Source: Mycolicibacterium sp. MU0050 | GTDB lineage: Bacteria > Actinomycetota > Actinomycetes > Mycobacteriales > Mycobacteriaceae | Length of the DNA: 64,000 bases | Assembly (NCBI RefSeq): GCF_963378085.1 | Contig: NZ_OY726395.1 | Coordinates: 1,984,001 to 2,048,000, forward strand | Reading direction: 5' to 3' | Shown here: piece after piece, positions 7,770 through 19,932 of the stretch | Layout: each line of letters starts with the position of its first letter | How positions within the stretch are numbered: the first letter of the stretch is position 1 | The notes under the pieces: model-generated | Databases searched by the model: none | What the model saw: only the letters and a program-made list of their open reading frames with translations | What the model was told of the DNA's origin: nothing | Position numbers and translations under genes: made by a program

Positions 7770-9297
7770 CTCCAGCGCGCTGAGCGCGCACCGGCGCCGG
7801 ACCGAGTTGGCCGAACTGGCCGACGGCATGGTGCCCGACCTGCTGGTCGTCGGCGGTGGTATCACCGGAGCGGGGATCGCGCTCGACGCGGCCACCCGCG
7901 GCCTCGACGTGGTCCTCGTCGAACGGCACGACCTGGCCTTCGGCACCAGCCGGTGGAGCTCCAAGCTGATCCATGGCGGGCTGCGCTACCTTGCCACCGG
8001 CAACGTCGGCATCGCTCGTCGCAGCGCGGCCGAGCGCGGAATCCTGATGTCGCGCAACGCCCCTCACCTGGTGCGCGCGATGCCGCAGCTGGTGCCGTTG
8101 CTGCCGAGTATGGGACGCGCTCAACGCGCGCTGGTGCGCACGGGATTCCTTGCCGGTGACGCGCTGCGCCGGCTGGCCGGGACCTCCGCCTCGACCCTGC
8201 CGCGGTCGCGGCGCGTCGATGCCCAGCGTGCCGTCGAGCTGGCGCCGACGGTGTTGCGCGACGGGCTCGACGGGGGACTGCTGGCCTACGACGGACAACT
8301 GATCGACGACGCGCGGCTGGTGGTCGCGGTCGCGCGCACCGCCGCCCAGCACGACGCCCGCATCCTCACCCGGGTGGCCGCCAGCGACCTCACCGGCACC
8401 TCGGCCCGGCTCACCGACACCCTGACCGGGGAATCGTTGGACCTCACCGCCCGCGCGGTGATCAACGCGACCGGGGTTTGGGCCGGCGAGCTGGACCCGT
8501 CGCTGCAGCTGCGGCCCAGTCGCGGTACCCACCTGGTGTTCGACGCCGCCGCGTTCGGCAATCTCGTTGCCGCACTGACCATCCCGATTCCCGGCGAGCT
8601 GAACCGGTTCGTCTTCGCGATGCCCGAACAACTCGGCCGCGTCTATCTCGGCCTCACCGATGAAGACGCGCCCGGTCCGATTCCCGACGAACCCCAGCCG
8701 ACAGACGACGAGATCGACTTCCTGCTCGACACCGTCAACACGGCCCTGGGCAGCAAGGTGTCCCGCGCGGATGTGCTCGGGAGTTTCGCCGGGCTGCGGC
8801 CGCTGATCGACACGGGGGCGGGAAAGACCGCCGACATCTCCCGTAACCACGCCGTCATCGATGCGCCCTCGGGCGCGATCAGCATCGTCGGCGGCAAGCT
8901 CACCGAGTACCGGCACATGGCCGAGGACGTCCTGGACCACACCGTGGCCGTGCGCGGGCTGGCTGCCGGGCCGTGCCGCACGCGGAACCTGCCGCTGCTG
9001 GGCGCGCCCGCGAACCCGGGGGCGCGCATCGCGTCGCTGCCGACCGCGCTGCCGTCGTCGCTGGTGGCCCGTTACGGAGCCGAGGCGGCGAAGGTGATCG
9101 CGTCGGCGACGTGCGAGCGCCCCGCGGAGCCGGTGGCCGAGGGGATCGACGTGACCCGCGCGGAATTCGAGTACGCCGTCACCCATGAGGGCGCCCTCGA
9201 CGTCGGTGACGTGCTGGACCGCCGCACCCGGATCGGTCTGGTGGCGGTCGATCGCGAACGCGCCGTTGCGGCCGCCGAAGAGTTCGTGGGGACCTGA
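7762..9297 (+). CDS. glpD1: FAD-dependent glycerol-3-phosphate dehydrogenase
   Basis: Encodes 511 residues. The FAD Rossmann motif LLVVGGGITGAGIALDAATRG is at about 27-47 and is followed by FGTSRWSSKLIHGGLRYL, the GlpD signature. The substrate domain contains GVWAGELDPSLQLRPSRGTH and FAGLRPLID, and the C-terminal helical DAO_C domain ends in DRRTRIGL. It oxidises sn-glycerol-3-phosphate to dihydroxyacetone phosphate and passes electrons to quinone at the membrane. DHAP is the precursor for acyl- and alkyl-DHAP, which links it to the divergent alkyl-DHAP synthase-like enzyme. Coupled to the TetR gene by an 8-bp overlap. The symbol is by analogy with Rv2249c. Confidence 0.92.
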   Translation: MASSSALSAHRRRTELAELADGMVPDLLVVGGGITGAGIALDAATRGLDVVLVERHDLAFGTSRWSSKLIHGGLRYLATGNVGIARRSAAERGILMSRNAPHLVRAMPQLVPLLPSMGRAQRALVRTGFLAGDALRRLAGTSASTLPRSRRVDAQRAVELAPTVLRDGLDGGLLAYDGQLIDDARLVVAVARTAAQHDARILTRVAASDLTGTSARLTDTLTGESLDLTARAVINATGVWAGELDPSLQLRPSRGTHLVFDAAAFGNLVAALTIPIPGELNRFVFAMPEQLGRVYLGLTDEDAPGPIPDEPQPTDDEIDFLLDTVNTALGSKVSRADVLGSFAGLRPLIDTGAGKTADISRNHAVIDAPSGAISIVGGKLTEYRHMAEDVLDHTVAVRGLAAGPCRTRNLPLLGAPANPGARIASLPTALPSSLVARYGAEAAKVIASATCERPAEPVAEGIDVTRAEFEYAVTHEGALDVGDVLDRRTRIGLVAVDRERAVAAAEEFVGT

Positions 9298-9303
9298 GGC
9301 GGG

Positions 9304-9466
9304 TCAGCGCGCCGGTTGCGCGTCGTGGACACCCCTCCAGACGTCGACGGCTGTCTGGACGTCGATGCTCAGCGCCGAGCAGAGACCGACGACGGTCCCG
9401 AACCCCGGACTGGGCATCCGGCCGACCTCGATTTTGCGGTATATAAATACCGAGACGGAAGGGCGC
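9304..9466 (-). pseudogene. Remnant of an XRE-type helix-turn-helix regulator
   Basis: The minus strand encodes SVSVFIYRKIEVGRMPSPG-FGTVVGLCSALSID followed by a short tail and TGA at 9304. This matches the second half of an HTH_XRE domain: recognition helix, IExGRxPSPxxxTxxxLCxALxI. The first two helices and a start codon are missing; upstream the frame runs antisense into the methionine aminopeptidase gene without HTH similarity. It therefore looks like the C-terminal end of a regulator gene whose 5' part was lost. An AT-rich near-palindrome (GGTATATAAATACC, 9438-9451) lies within it. Confidence 0.45.
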
Positions 9467-9468
9467 GC

Positions 9469-10233
9469 GTGATCGAACTGAAGTCCCCCAAGGAGATCGA
9501 CAAGATGGCCGTCACCGGCCGCTTCGTGGCCGAGACGCTGACGGCGTTGTCGGAACACGCCGCACCCGGTGTCAACCTGCTGGACCTGGAGCAGCACGCC
9601 CGCAAGCTCATCGAGCGGCGCGGCGCGGTGTCCTGCTACTGGGACTACGCCCCGTCCTTCGGCAGCGGGCCGTTCCGCAACGTCATCTGCCTGTCGGTCA
9701 ACGACGCTGTGCTACACGGCCTTCCGTTCGACTACGTGCTGCGCGACGGCGACCTGCTGAGCATGGACTTCGCGGTGTCGATCGACGGGTGGGTGGCCGA
9801 CGCCGCGGTGTCGCTGTCGGTGGGCACCGGCTCGGCGGCCGACGCCAAACTCATCGAGTCGACCCGGGAAGCGCTCGCGGCCGGCATCGCCGCGGCCGTG
9901 CCCGGCGGACACCTCGAGGACATCTCGGCGGCCATCGGCGGGGTCGCCCGCCGCCACGGCTACCGGGTGAACATGGACTTCGGCGGACACGGGCTGGGCC
10001 GGACCATGCACGAGGACCCGCACGTGCCCAACCGCGGCAAGCGCGGCCGCGGCCTACGACTGCGGCCGGGGATGACGCTGGCGCTGGAGCCGTGGTGGTC
10101 GGCGACGACGGAGAAGATCGTCTTCGATCCGGACGGCTGGACGCTGCGGATGGCCGACGGCTCGCACGGCGCGCACTACGAACACACGATCGCCATCACC
10201 GAGGATGGCCCGCGGATATTGACGACGCTCTAG
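9469..10233 (+). CDS. Type I methionine aminopeptidase (M24 family)
   Basis: Encodes 254 residues from GTG 9469 (MIELKSPKEIDKMAVTG), preceded by GGAAGGG; homologues start at this motif, so the open frame upstream to 9316 is rejected. The pita-bread fold shows metal ligands Asp100 (SMDFAV), Asp111 (VADAAV), His in GHGLGRTMHEDP, Glu in ALEPWW and Glu in HYEHTIAI, plus the VNDAVLHGLP segment. It removes N-terminal Met from nascent proteins in the cytoplasm. Other mycobacteria carry map genes elsewhere, so this may be an additional copy. It converges on accD6, 12 bp away. Confidence 0.85.
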   Translation: MIELKSPKEIDKMAVTGRFVAETLTALSEHAAPGVNLLDLEQHARKLIERRGAVSCYWDYAPSFGSGPFRNVICLSVNDAVLHGLPFDYVLRDGDLLSMDFAVSIDGWVADAAVSLSVGTGSAADAKLIESTREALAAGIAAAVPGGHLEDISAAIGGVARRHGYRVNMDFGGHGLGRTMHEDPHVPNRGKRGRGLRLRPGMTLALEPWWSATTEKIVFDPDGWTLRMADGSHGAHYEHTIAITEDGPRILTTL

Positions 10234-10245
10234 CGAGCGGCTACC

Positions 10246-11667
10246 TCACAGCGGGATGTTCTTGTGCCGGCCGCGCCGCGCCGGCGCCTCGGCCAGCGCC
10301 TGGGTCAGCACGCTGCGGGTCTGCGTCGGGTCGATCTTGGCGTCGACGACACCGATCTCGATGGCGCTGTCCACCCCGCCGGCAATCCGCTCGTGCTCGA
10401 TGGCCAGCTCCTCGTGCAGCGCGTCCCGCTCGTGATCGGCAGCGGCGGCCAGCTTCTTCTTGTGCAGGATGCCGACGGCGGCCTTGGCGCCCATCACGGC
10501 GACCTCGGCGTCCGGCCAGGCGAACACCTTGGTGGCGTTGAGCGACCGCGAGTTCATCGCGATGTAGGCGCCGCCGTAGATCTTTCGGGTGACCAACGTG
10601 ACGCGGGGGACCGAGGACTCACCGAACGCGTGCAGCAGCTTCGCGCCGCGCCGCACCACGCCGCCCCACTCCTGGTCCACGCCGGGCAGGTAGCCCGGCA
10701 CGTCCACGACGACCACCAGCGGGATGCCGAACGCGTCGCACAGCCGGACGAAACGTGCCGACTTCTCGGCGCTTTCGGAGTTCAGGCAGCCACCGAGGCG
10801 CAGCGGGTTGTTGGCGATCACGCCGACCGAGCGGCCGGCCAACCGGCCCAGACCCACCACGATCGACGGGGCCCACTTGGACTGGAACTCCTCGAACGGC
10901 ACATCCTCGTCGAGCAGGGCGTTGATCAGCGGGTGCACGTCGTAGGCGCGGCGGGCCGACTCCGGCAGCAGCGCCTTGAGGTCGGTGTCGCCGGCCTCGG
11001 CCTTGCTGCGATCGAAATGCCCCTGCTGGCAGAACAATCCGACCAACCGGCGCCCGCGCTCATAGGCGTCGAGCTCGTCGTCGGCGACGATGTGGCACAC
11101 GCCGGACTTCTTGTGGTGCGCCTCGGGACCGCCGAGCGACACCATGTCGACGTCCTCGCCGGTGACGCTGCGGACCACGTCGGGACCGGTGACGAAAACC
11201 TTGCTGTCCGGGGCCATCACGATGACGTCGGTCAGCGCCGGGCCGTAGGCCGCGCCACCGGCGGCGAAGCCGACCACGACGGAGATCTGCGGAATGTAGC
11301 CGGAGGCGCGGATCATCGCCTCGAAGACCAGGCCCACCGCGTGCAGGGCCTTGACGCCCTCGGCCAGCCGCGCGCCGCCGGAGTGCCAGATGCCGACGAT
11401 CGGGCTCTGCTCGGCGATCGCGACGTCGTAGGCGTTGACGATGTGGCGGCAACCCTCGACACCCATCGCCCCGCCCATCACGGTGCCGTCGGTGCAGAAC
11501 GCGATCGTCCGCACGCCGTTGACGGTGCCGGCGGCCGCCAGCACCCCCGAGCGGTCCCGTTCGTGCAGCAGCTCCACGCTGCCGTCGTCGAAGAAGGTGG
11601 AGAGCCGCAGCAGCGGATCGCGCGGATCCAGCGACTCGTTTACCGCGTCGGGGGCCATGGTCGTCAT
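10246..11667 (-). CDS. accD6: Acyl-CoA carboxylase carboxyltransferase (beta) subunit AccD6
   Basis: Encodes 473 residues, the usual AccD6 length. The two crotonase-like carboxyltransferase halves are visible: the N-terminal half with GIWHSGGARLAEGVKAL and VGFAAGGAAYGPALTD, the C-terminal half with VDVPGYLPGVDQEWGGVVRRGAKLL and TRKIYGGAYIAMNSRSL. With AccA3 it carboxylates acetyl-CoA and propionyl-CoA; as last gene of the fabD-acpM-kasA-kasB-accD6 cluster it supplies malonyl-CoA to FAS-II. It starts 25 bp after kasB, so it is probably in the same transcript. Confidence 0.96.
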   Translation of the reverse strand: MTTMAPDAVNESLDPRDPLLRLSTFFDDGSVELLHERDRSGVLAAAGTVNGVRTIAFCTDGTVMGGAMGVEGCRHIVNAYDVAIAEQSPIVGIWHSGGARLAEGVKALHAVGLVFEAMIRASGYIPQISVVVGFAAGGAAYGPALTDVIVMAPDSKVFVTGPDVVRSVTGEDVDMVSLGGPEAHHKKSGVCHIVADDELDAYERGRRLVGLFCQQGHFDRSKAEAGDTDLKALLPESARRAYDVHPLINALLDEDVPFEEFQSKWAPSIVVGLGRLAGRSVGVIANNPLRLGGCLNSESAEKSARFVRLCDAFGIPLVVVVDVPGYLPGVDQEWGGVVRRGAKLLHAFGESSVPRVTLVTRKIYGGAYIAMNSRSLNATKVFAWPDAEVAVMGAKAAVGILHKKKLAAAADHERDALHEELAIEHERIAGGVDSAIEIGVVDAKIDPTQTRSVLTQALAEAPARRGRHKNIPL

Positions 11668-11692
11668 CTAATCTCCTAAGCCGAAACTGGCT

Positions 11693-12943
11693 CTAGTACT
11701 TGCCGAAGGCGAGTGCGACGTTGTGCCCGCCGAATCCGAATGAGTTGTTCACCGCGTACCGGAAGTCACCGGTCCGCGGCTCGCCCGCCACCACGTCGAG
11801 ATCGATCTCGGGATCGAGATTCTTCAGGTTGAGGGTGGGCGGGATGACCCCGTCACGCAGCGCCAGCACGGTGAGGATCGACTCGACGGCGCCGACGGCG
11901 CCCACCGAGTGCCCCAATGCCGACTTCGGTGCGTAGACCGCGGGTCGGTGGCTGCCCATCGCGTTGTTGATCGCCTTGCCTTCGGCGACGTCGCCGACAT
12001 TGGTGCCGGTGGCGTGGGCATTGATGTGGTCGATGTCCTGGGGTTGCAGCCCCGCGAGCTCGACGGCGCGCGAAATCGCGTGACCGGCGCGCGCACCGTT
12101 GGGGTCCGGGGCCACCATGTGGAAGCCGTCGGAGGTGACCGACGCGCCCATGATGCGGGCCAGGATGTTGGCGCCGCGAGCCTTGGCGTGCTCCTCGGTC
12201 TCGATGACCATCAGCGCGCCGCCCTCGCCGAACACGAAGCCGTTACGGTCCTTGTCGAACGGCCGGCAGGCGCCCGGCGGGTCGTCGTTGGTGTTGGACA
12301 ACACGATGCGCATCTGCGCGAACCCGGCGATGGGCACCGCTTCGATCTTGGTTTCGACACCGCCGCAGATGGCCATGTCGGCCTCGCCGTAGACGATGTT
12401 GCGCCAGGCGTTGGCGATCGCCTCCGAACCGGAAGCACACGCCGAGATCGCGGTGTTCACACCGGCTTTGGCGCCACGCTCCAAGCCGACGACGGCGGCC
12501 GCGCCGTTGGGCATGTACATCTGCACGACCAGCGGTGAGACCGCCCGCAGACCCTTGGCCCGCATGCCGTCGTAGGCGAAGACCAGTTCCTCGGCCGAAC
12601 CCAGGCCGGTGCCGATGGACACCATCAACCGATTGGTGTCGACCTCGGGTGAGCCGGCGTGCTCCCACACACGCCGGCCCAGCACCGTGGCCATCTTCTG
12701 TAGATAGGACATACGTCGGAGTTCGACTTTGTTCAGTTCGCCGTCGAAATCCTCGAGCAGGTGCCCCCCGATACGCACCGGTAGGTCGTACTCCTCGACG
12801 AACGGATCCTCGAGCTTGCGGATCCCGCTCTGACCGTCAAGGAGTGCCTTCCAAGTCCCCTCCGCGTCGGTTGCCAGGGCCGTCGTCATGGCGACGCCGG
12901 TGACAACCACGTTCGGGAGACCGTTTCCAGTAGTAACTCCCAT
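11693..12943 (-). CDS. kasB: Beta-ketoacyl-ACP synthase KasB (mycolic acid elongation)
   Basis: Encodes 416 residues of KAS II type. The active-site Cys169 is in [15 protein letters not shown]; catalytic His residues are in [11 protein letters not shown] and [11 protein letters not shown], with the conserved Lys (PKSALGH) just before the second, and the closing [18 protein letters not shown] is present. It extends meromycolate chains on AcpM in the FAS-II complex; in M. tuberculosis KasB is needed for full-length mycolates and acid-fastness. It follows kasA after 32 bp, a tandem duplicate of the same ancestral gene. Confidence 0.96.
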   Translation of the reverse strand: MGVTTGNGLPNVVVTGVAMTTALATDAEGTWKALLDGQSGIRKLEDPFVEEYDLPVRIGGHLLEDFDGELNKVELRRMSYLQKMATVLGRRVWEHAGSPEVDTNRLMVSIGTGLGSAEELVFAYDGMRAKGLRAVSPLVVQMYMPNGAAAVVGLERGAKAGVNTAISACASGSEAIANAWRNIVYGEADMAICGGVETKIEAVPIAGFAQMRIVLSNTNDDPPGACRPFDKDRNGFVFGEGGALMVIETEEHAKARGANILARIMGASVTSDGFHMVAPDPNGARAGHAISRAVELAGLQPQDIDHINAHATGTNVGDVAEGKAINNAMGSHRPAVYAPKSALGHSVGAVGAVESILTVLALRDGVIPPTLNLKNLDPEIDLDVVAGEPRTGDFRYAVNNSFGFGGHNVALAFGKY

Positions 12944-12975
12944 TGCTCCTGCGTTTGTCCCTTCGTGATCCCGAC

Positions 12976-14226
12976 TCAGTACTTCCCGAAGGCCAGCGCG
13001 ACGTTGTGCCCGCCGAACCCGAAGGAGTTGTTGATGGCGTACTTGTAGTCGCCGTACCGCGGTTCACCCGCGACCACGTCGAGATTGATCTCCGGGTCCG
13101 GTGTCTCGTAGTTCAGCGTGGGGGGAATGACCCCGTCACGCAGTGCCATCACCGTGAGCACCGACTCGAGGGCGCCCACCGCGCCGATCGAGTGACCCAG
13201 CGCCGACTTCGGCGCGTAGACCGCGGCGTGCTCGCATCCGGCGACCCGGATCGCGTTGGCCTCGGCGGTGTCACCGATCGGAGTGGCGGTGCCGTGCGCG
13301 TTGACATGGTCGATGTCCTTGGCGGACAGGCCCGCCAGCTCCATCGCCCGGGTCATCGCCCGGCCGGCCCGCAGGCCGTCCGGTGACGGCGCAACCATGT
13401 GATAGGCGTCCGACGTGATGCCGGCACCCATCAACCGAGCCAGCGGCTTGGCGCCGCGGGCCTTGGCGTGCTCCTCGGTTTCGATGATCATCATGGCGCC
13501 CGCCTCGCCGAACACGAACCCGTCGCGGTCCTTGTCGAACGGACGAGAGGCCGCCTGCGGATCCTCGTTGCGGGTGGACATGGCGCGCATCATCGAGAAC
13601 GCCGCGATGGGCAGCGCCTCGATGCCGCCTTCCACGCCGCCGCAGACGGCGAAGTCGGCGTCACCCATGACGATCTGACGCCACGCGTGGGCAATGGCCT
13701 CCGAGCCGGAAGAACAGGCCGACACCGGGGTGATGACCCCGGCGCGGGCTCCGAGCTCCAGGCCGGCGACCGCGGCCGCGCCGTTCGGCATGATCATCTG
13801 AACGGCCAGCGGCGACACCTTGCGGGGGCCGCCCTCGTTCATCAGGTCGTAGGTCTCGACGATCTTCTCGCCGCCACCCAGACCGGTGCCGATGACCACG
13901 CTGAAGCGATCCGGGTCCACCTCGGGCTTGCCCGCGTTTTCCCAGAGCCGCCCGGCGACGAGCTTCGACATCCGCTGGACATACGACATCCGTCGCAGGT
14001 CCAGGCGGGTCATGTGGTCGTCGACCGAGTCGACGAGATGACCGCCGATGCGCACCGGCAGGTCCCACTTGGTGACGAAGTCGTCCTCGAGGACGCGGAT
14101 TCCGCTTTCGCCGGCCAGCAGGCCCTTCCACGTGCTCTCGATGTCCGCGGCGAGCGCCGTGGTGGCCTCGATGGCGGTCACCACGACGTTCGGGAAGCCT
14201 CCGTTAGCAGTGGAAGGTCTGGTCAT
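12976..14226 (-). CDS. kasA: Beta-ketoacyl-ACP synthase KasA (FAS-II)
   Basis: Encodes 416 residues, the same length as the tuberculosis protein. The nucleophile Cys171 is in [15 protein letters not shown]; catalytic His residues are in [11 protein letters not shown] and [11 protein letters not shown] with Lys in PKSALGH. It catalyses Claisen condensation of malonyl-AcpM with the growing acyl-AcpM and is the target of thiolactomycin-type inhibitors. The start ATG overlaps the acpM stop (ATGA), so translation is coupled to the carrier protein. Confidence 0.97.
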   Translation of the reverse strand: MTRPSTANGGFPNVVVTAIEATTALAADIESTWKGLLAGESGIRVLEDDFVTKWDLPVRIGGHLVDSVDDHMTRLDLRRMSYVQRMSKLVAGRLWENAGKPEVDPDRFSVVIGTGLGGGEKIVETYDLMNEGGPRKVSPLAVQMIMPNGAAAVAGLELGARAGVITPVSACSSGSEAIAHAWRQIVMGDADFAVCGGVEGGIEALPIAAFSMMRAMSTRNEDPQAASRPFDKDRDGFVFGEAGAMMIIETEEHAKARGAKPLARLMGAGITSDAYHMVAPSPDGLRAGRAMTRAMELAGLSAKDIDHVNAHGTATPIGDTAEANAIRVAGCEHAAVYAPKSALGHSIGAVGALESVLTVMALRDGVIPPTLNYETPDPEINLDVVAGEPRYGDYKYAINNSFGFGGHNVALAFGKY

Positions 14227-14519
14227 TCCGAGCCAAACTTCTCGCGCAGGGCGGCGGCGGCCTCGGGGTTCTCTTCCTCGAGCTTCTGGATGTAGGACAC
14301 GACGTCACCGACGGTGCGCAGGCCCGCGAGGTCCTCGTCGGGGATCTTCACGCCGTACTTGTCCTCGGTCTGCACCGCGATCTCCACCATCGACAGCGAG
14401 TCGATGTCCAGGTCGTCGACGAACGACTTCTCCGGGGTGACCTCGGAGGGCTCGATACCCGTGACCTCTTCGATGATCTCGGCGAGACCGGCGATGATTT
14501 CTTCTTGGCTGGCGGCCAC
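14223..14519 (-). CDS. acpM: Meromycolate acyl carrier protein AcpM
   Basis: Encodes 98 residues. The phosphopantetheine attachment Ser41 lies in [19 protein letters not shown]. The helical C-terminal tail ([20 protein letters not shown]) is the mycobacterial extension, shorter than the tail of the M. tuberculosis protein (about 115 residues in all). It carries the growing meromycolate chain between FAS-II enzymes. It overlaps kasA by 4 bp and lies about 96 bp downstream of fabD. Confidence 0.97.
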   Translation of the reverse strand: MAASQEEIIAGLAEIIEEVTGIEPSEVTPEKSFVDDLDIDSLSMVEIAVQTEDKYGVKIPDEDLAGLRTVGDVVSYIQKLEEENPEAAAALREKFGSE

Positions 14520-14615
14520 AGTGTGGCTCCCTTCATTCTTTTTCTTGATGTCCCGAGAACGGATGCGCTACGGGGTTGGTGCGTATGTGGTTGTGCTAGT
14601 GGACAATTCGCGCCT

Positions 14616-15530
14616 TTAGAGTGCAGGCAGTCCGTCCAGGTCCGCGGGGGTCTTGACGGCATGCGTCGGGACGCCCCGAAGTTCGCGCTTGGCGATGCCG
14701 ACCAGCGTTCCGGCCGGCGGGAACTCGACGATGGCGGCGAGTTCGCGTTTGCCCATGGTCTGGGTGCACAGGTCCCAGCGGACCGGGTTGGTGAGCTGAG
14801 CGACGAGCTTGGTCATGGCGTCGTCGGCGGACGCGACGGCCTGGCCGTCGGCGTTGCTCAACAGGGTCACCCCGGAGTTCACCTCGGAGCTCGCCACGGT
14901 GGCCGCGGCGGCCGAGTAGCCGTCGGTGGCCGAGGCCATGAAGTGCGTGTGGAACGCCCCGGCGGTGGCCAGTTGGCGCACCCGGGCCTTGGCCGGCGGG
15001 TTCTCGGCGAGCTTGGCCAGCGCCTCGAGGCGACCGGCCGCGACGATCTGGCCGGCGGCGTTGCGGTTGGCGGGGACCAGGTCGAGGTCGGCCAGCGCGG
15101 CGAGCACCTCGGACTCGTCGCCGCCGAGCACCGCGGACATCCCGGTCGGCTCGGTGTTGCAGGCCTTGGCCATCTCGGCACCGCGGGTGGCGGCCAGCTT
15201 GACGGCGTCGTCGGCGCTGATGACGCCGGCGATCGCGTAGGCGGCGATCTCGCCGACGGAATGGCCGGCGACCACGAGTTCCGCGGTGGACAGCAGGCCC
15301 CGGCGGGTCAGTTCCCGGTGCGCGAGCAGGGTGGTCGCGACCACCAGCGGCTGGGTGACCGCGGTGTCGGTGATCTCCTCAGCGGTCGCGGTGGTGCCGA
15401 GTCGAGCCAGGTCGAGGCCGCTGATCTCGGACCAGCCGGCCAGCTGCTCGGTGGCGCCCGGGAGTTCCAGCCACGGGGTCAGCATCCCCGGAGTCTGGGA
15501 ACCCTGCCCGGGGGCGAGCAGCGCAATCAC
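14616..15530 (-). CDS. fabD: Malonyl-CoA:ACP transacylase FabD
   Basis: About 304 residues from GTG 15530, the position matching the known start (IALLAPGQGSQTPGM); a second GTG at 15548 would add six residues and cannot be excluded. The nucleophile Ser91 lies in VAGHSVGEIAAYAIAG, and the catalytic His in AGAFHTHFMA. It transfers malonyl groups from CoA to AcpM, feeding KasA and KasB. First gene of the FAS-II operon; the two palindromes upstream suggest control by the adjacent MabR-like protein. Confidence 0.94.
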   Translation of the reverse strand: MIALLAPGQGSQTPGMLTPWLELPGATEQLAGWSEISGLDLARLGTTATAEEITDTAVTQPLVVATTLLAHRELTRRGLLSTAELVVAGHSVGEIAAYAIAGVISADDAVKLAATRGAEMAKACNTEPTGMSAVLGGDESEVLAALADLDLVPANRNAAGQIVAAGRLEALAKLAENPPAKARVRQLATAGAFHTHFMASATDGYSAAAATVASSEVNSGVTLLSNADGQAVASADDAMTKLVAQLTNPVRWDLCTQTMGKRELAAIVEFPPAGTLVGIAKRELRGVPTHAVKTPADLDGLPAL

Positions 15531-15587
15531 AGGTGTCGTTTCAGGCACATGATTAAGAGAACACTGTGAAGGCTCATTTGCGGGGTG

Positions 15588-15611
15588 TAAGACATTATGA
15601 ACCTTGTCTTA
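15588..15611. promoter_or_regulatory. Inverted repeat TAAGAC-N12-GTCTTA in the fabD promoter region
   Basis: Six-bp perfect arms at 15588-15593 and 15606-15611. On the minus strand the right part of the element includes CATAAT, a possible -10 hexamer for fabD. Next to a second, better palindrome at 15615-15635. Confidence 0.45.
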
Positions 15612-15614
15612 TGT

Positions 15615-15635
15615 TTTTGTGGAGAGCCTACAAAA
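15615..15635. promoter_or_regulatory. Candidate MabR operator, TTTTGT-N9-ACAAAA
   Basis: Perfect 6-bp inverted repeat TTTTGT (15615-15620) and ACAAAA (15630-15635) between fabD and the PucR-type regulator gene. From memory MabR (Rv2242) binds the fasII promoter at a palindrome rich in TTTTGT/ACAAAA; I cannot verify the published spacing. Position and symmetry fit an operator controlling fabD-acpM-kasA-kasB-accD6. Confidence 0.6.
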
Positions 15636-15687
15636 CGGCACGTGATGCGACGTCATCGAGATCGGACCGCGACCCGTTACTAATTTC

Positions 15688-16980
15688 TCACCGGGACCGG
15701 CCGCCGCCGAAGGCGTCCATGGCCACGGCGGTGTGATGGTTCACCGAGCTAGCCGACGTTCGCGGTAGCTGCGGTTGAGCGGTGAGCCGGCCCACGGTGG
15801 CCGCCACCCGTAGCACATAGGCGTCGCGCGGGGCGGTGGGGTCGCGGCCCGTGAAGTCGGCGATGCGCTTGAGGCGGTACCGCACGGTGTTTGGATGAAC
15901 GAACAATTTGCGTGCGCAAGCTTCGATCGCGCCGCCGGAGTCCAGATACGCGTCCAGCGTCTCGGTCAGCGCCGGGCCCGCGTCCGCGAGCGGCCGCATG
16001 ACGTCGGTGTGCAGCGTGGCGATGGCGGCCTGATCGCCCATGAGGGCCCGCTCGGGCAGCAGCTCGCGCGCCGACACCGGCCGCGGCGCGGCCGACCAGC
16101 CGGAGGCCGCGTTCATCCCCGAGATCGCCTCGCTGGCACTGTGATACGCCGCGGTGAGCGACGGTGCCGTCGGCCCCACCACCACCGGCCCGGCGGAGAA
16201 GGCGGTCAACAGCTCGGTGAGGAACTTGTCGGTGGGGGACAACGGCCCCGACACGATCGCCACCAGCCAGGTGCCGTGCACATCGGTCAGCGCGGCGCGG
16301 CCGTGCCGCGCCGCGGCCTCCCGGATGTCCTGGCTGGCCAGCTCGACCCGGTCGGCCGGCGGGGTCCCAACCACGACGGTGGCCGGCGCGTTGGTGTCCC
16401 AGTTCAACGCCGCGGCCCGGGACAACAACTCCTGCCCGGTCTCGCCGCGCACCACGGCGTCGACCACGCTGGCCTCCATCCGGCTGTCCCAGGCGCCACG
16501 CGACTCGGCGGCGTCGGCGTAGGCCTTCGCCGCCGCGAACGCCAGGTTGCGGCTGTAGCGCAGGATCCCGACCGTCAGCGCGATGCGCTGCTCCTCGTTG
16601 CGGGCCAGCGACGGCACCACCACCTCGAAGAACTCCATGGACACCCGCACCATGTCCACCGTCTGGCGCAGCGCGATGTGCCGGGTGAGCTCCTGGGGGA
16701 CCAGCGCGAACGCCTCGGCGGTGTAGCCGACCTCGCTGTCCGGGTCGTGCAGCCACTCCGCGAAGTTGACCACCGCGGTCTGCAGCACCAACTGCACGCT
16801 GGCGCGCTGCGAGGCCTCCAGTTCGGCGAAGAACGGCAGCCGCTCCTGCATGGCCTGCGCCGCGTCGGTCGCCAGCCGGCCGGAGTACTGCTTGAGCCGT
16901 CGGCGCAGCGAGTCGGGCACGTTCGCCATGAGCTCGTTCGGCGATCGTGGCTCGAAGGGCTCTAACGGTTTGTCGGGCAC
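15688..16980 (-). CDS. mabR: PucR/CdaR-type transcriptional regulator of FAS-II (MabR-like)
   Basis: 430 residues from GTG 16980, with TAGATT as a possible -10 shortly upstream, suggesting a leaderless message; an internal ATG (MANVPDSLRRR) is an alternative. The N-terminal helical sensor region (about 20-170) is followed by a GGDEF-like middle domain and a C-terminal HTH_30 (ACARKLFVHPNTVRYRLKRI, near 365-384) with the DAYVLRVAA tail. From memory its Rv2242 orthologue represses the FAS-II operon and responds to long-chain acyl-CoA. It sits between aceE and fabD, so it is placed to match acetyl-CoA supply with mycolate synthesis. Confidence 0.88.
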   Translation of the reverse strand: MPDKPLEPFEPRSPNELMANVPDSLRRRLKQYSGRLATDAAQAMQERLPFFAELEASQRASVQLVLQTAVVNFAEWLHDPDSEVGYTAEAFALVPQELTRHIALRQTVDMVRVSMEFFEVVVPSLARNEEQRIALTVGILRYSRNLAFAAAKAYADAAESRGAWDSRMEASVVDAVVRGETGQELLSRAAALNWDTNAPATVVVGTPPADRVELASQDIREAAARHGRAALTDVHGTWLVAIVSGPLSPTDKFLTELLTAFSAGPVVVGPTAPSLTAAYHSASEAISGMNAASGWSAAPRPVSARELLPERALMGDQAAIATLHTDVMRPLADAGPALTETLDAYLDSGGAIEACARKLFVHPNTVRYRLKRIADFTGRDPTAPRDAYVLRVAATVGRLTAQPQLPRTSASSVNHHTAVAMDAFGGGRSR

Positions 16981-17027
16981 CCCTAAAATCTACGCCGGTT
17001 TTCTGGTGGAAGCTCCAAATCGTTGCA

Positions 17028-19817
<2,790 letters not shown>

Positions 19818-19932
19818 CGCAAATCTCCTTGATTGGTGACGCGAGGATTTCCCGCGTCCGCTCACCATCCTGCCCCCTGTGTGGCGTTCACCGCAGAGGG
19901 ACCCGTATCCACCACTGCGCCACGGCACGTCA

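Noticed and set aside
9316..9468. N-terminal extension of the methionine aminopeptidase
   Set aside because: The extra 51 codons are not similar to aminopeptidases; the GGAAGGG site and the conserved opening motif support GTG 9469, and the opposite strand carries the HTH remnant.
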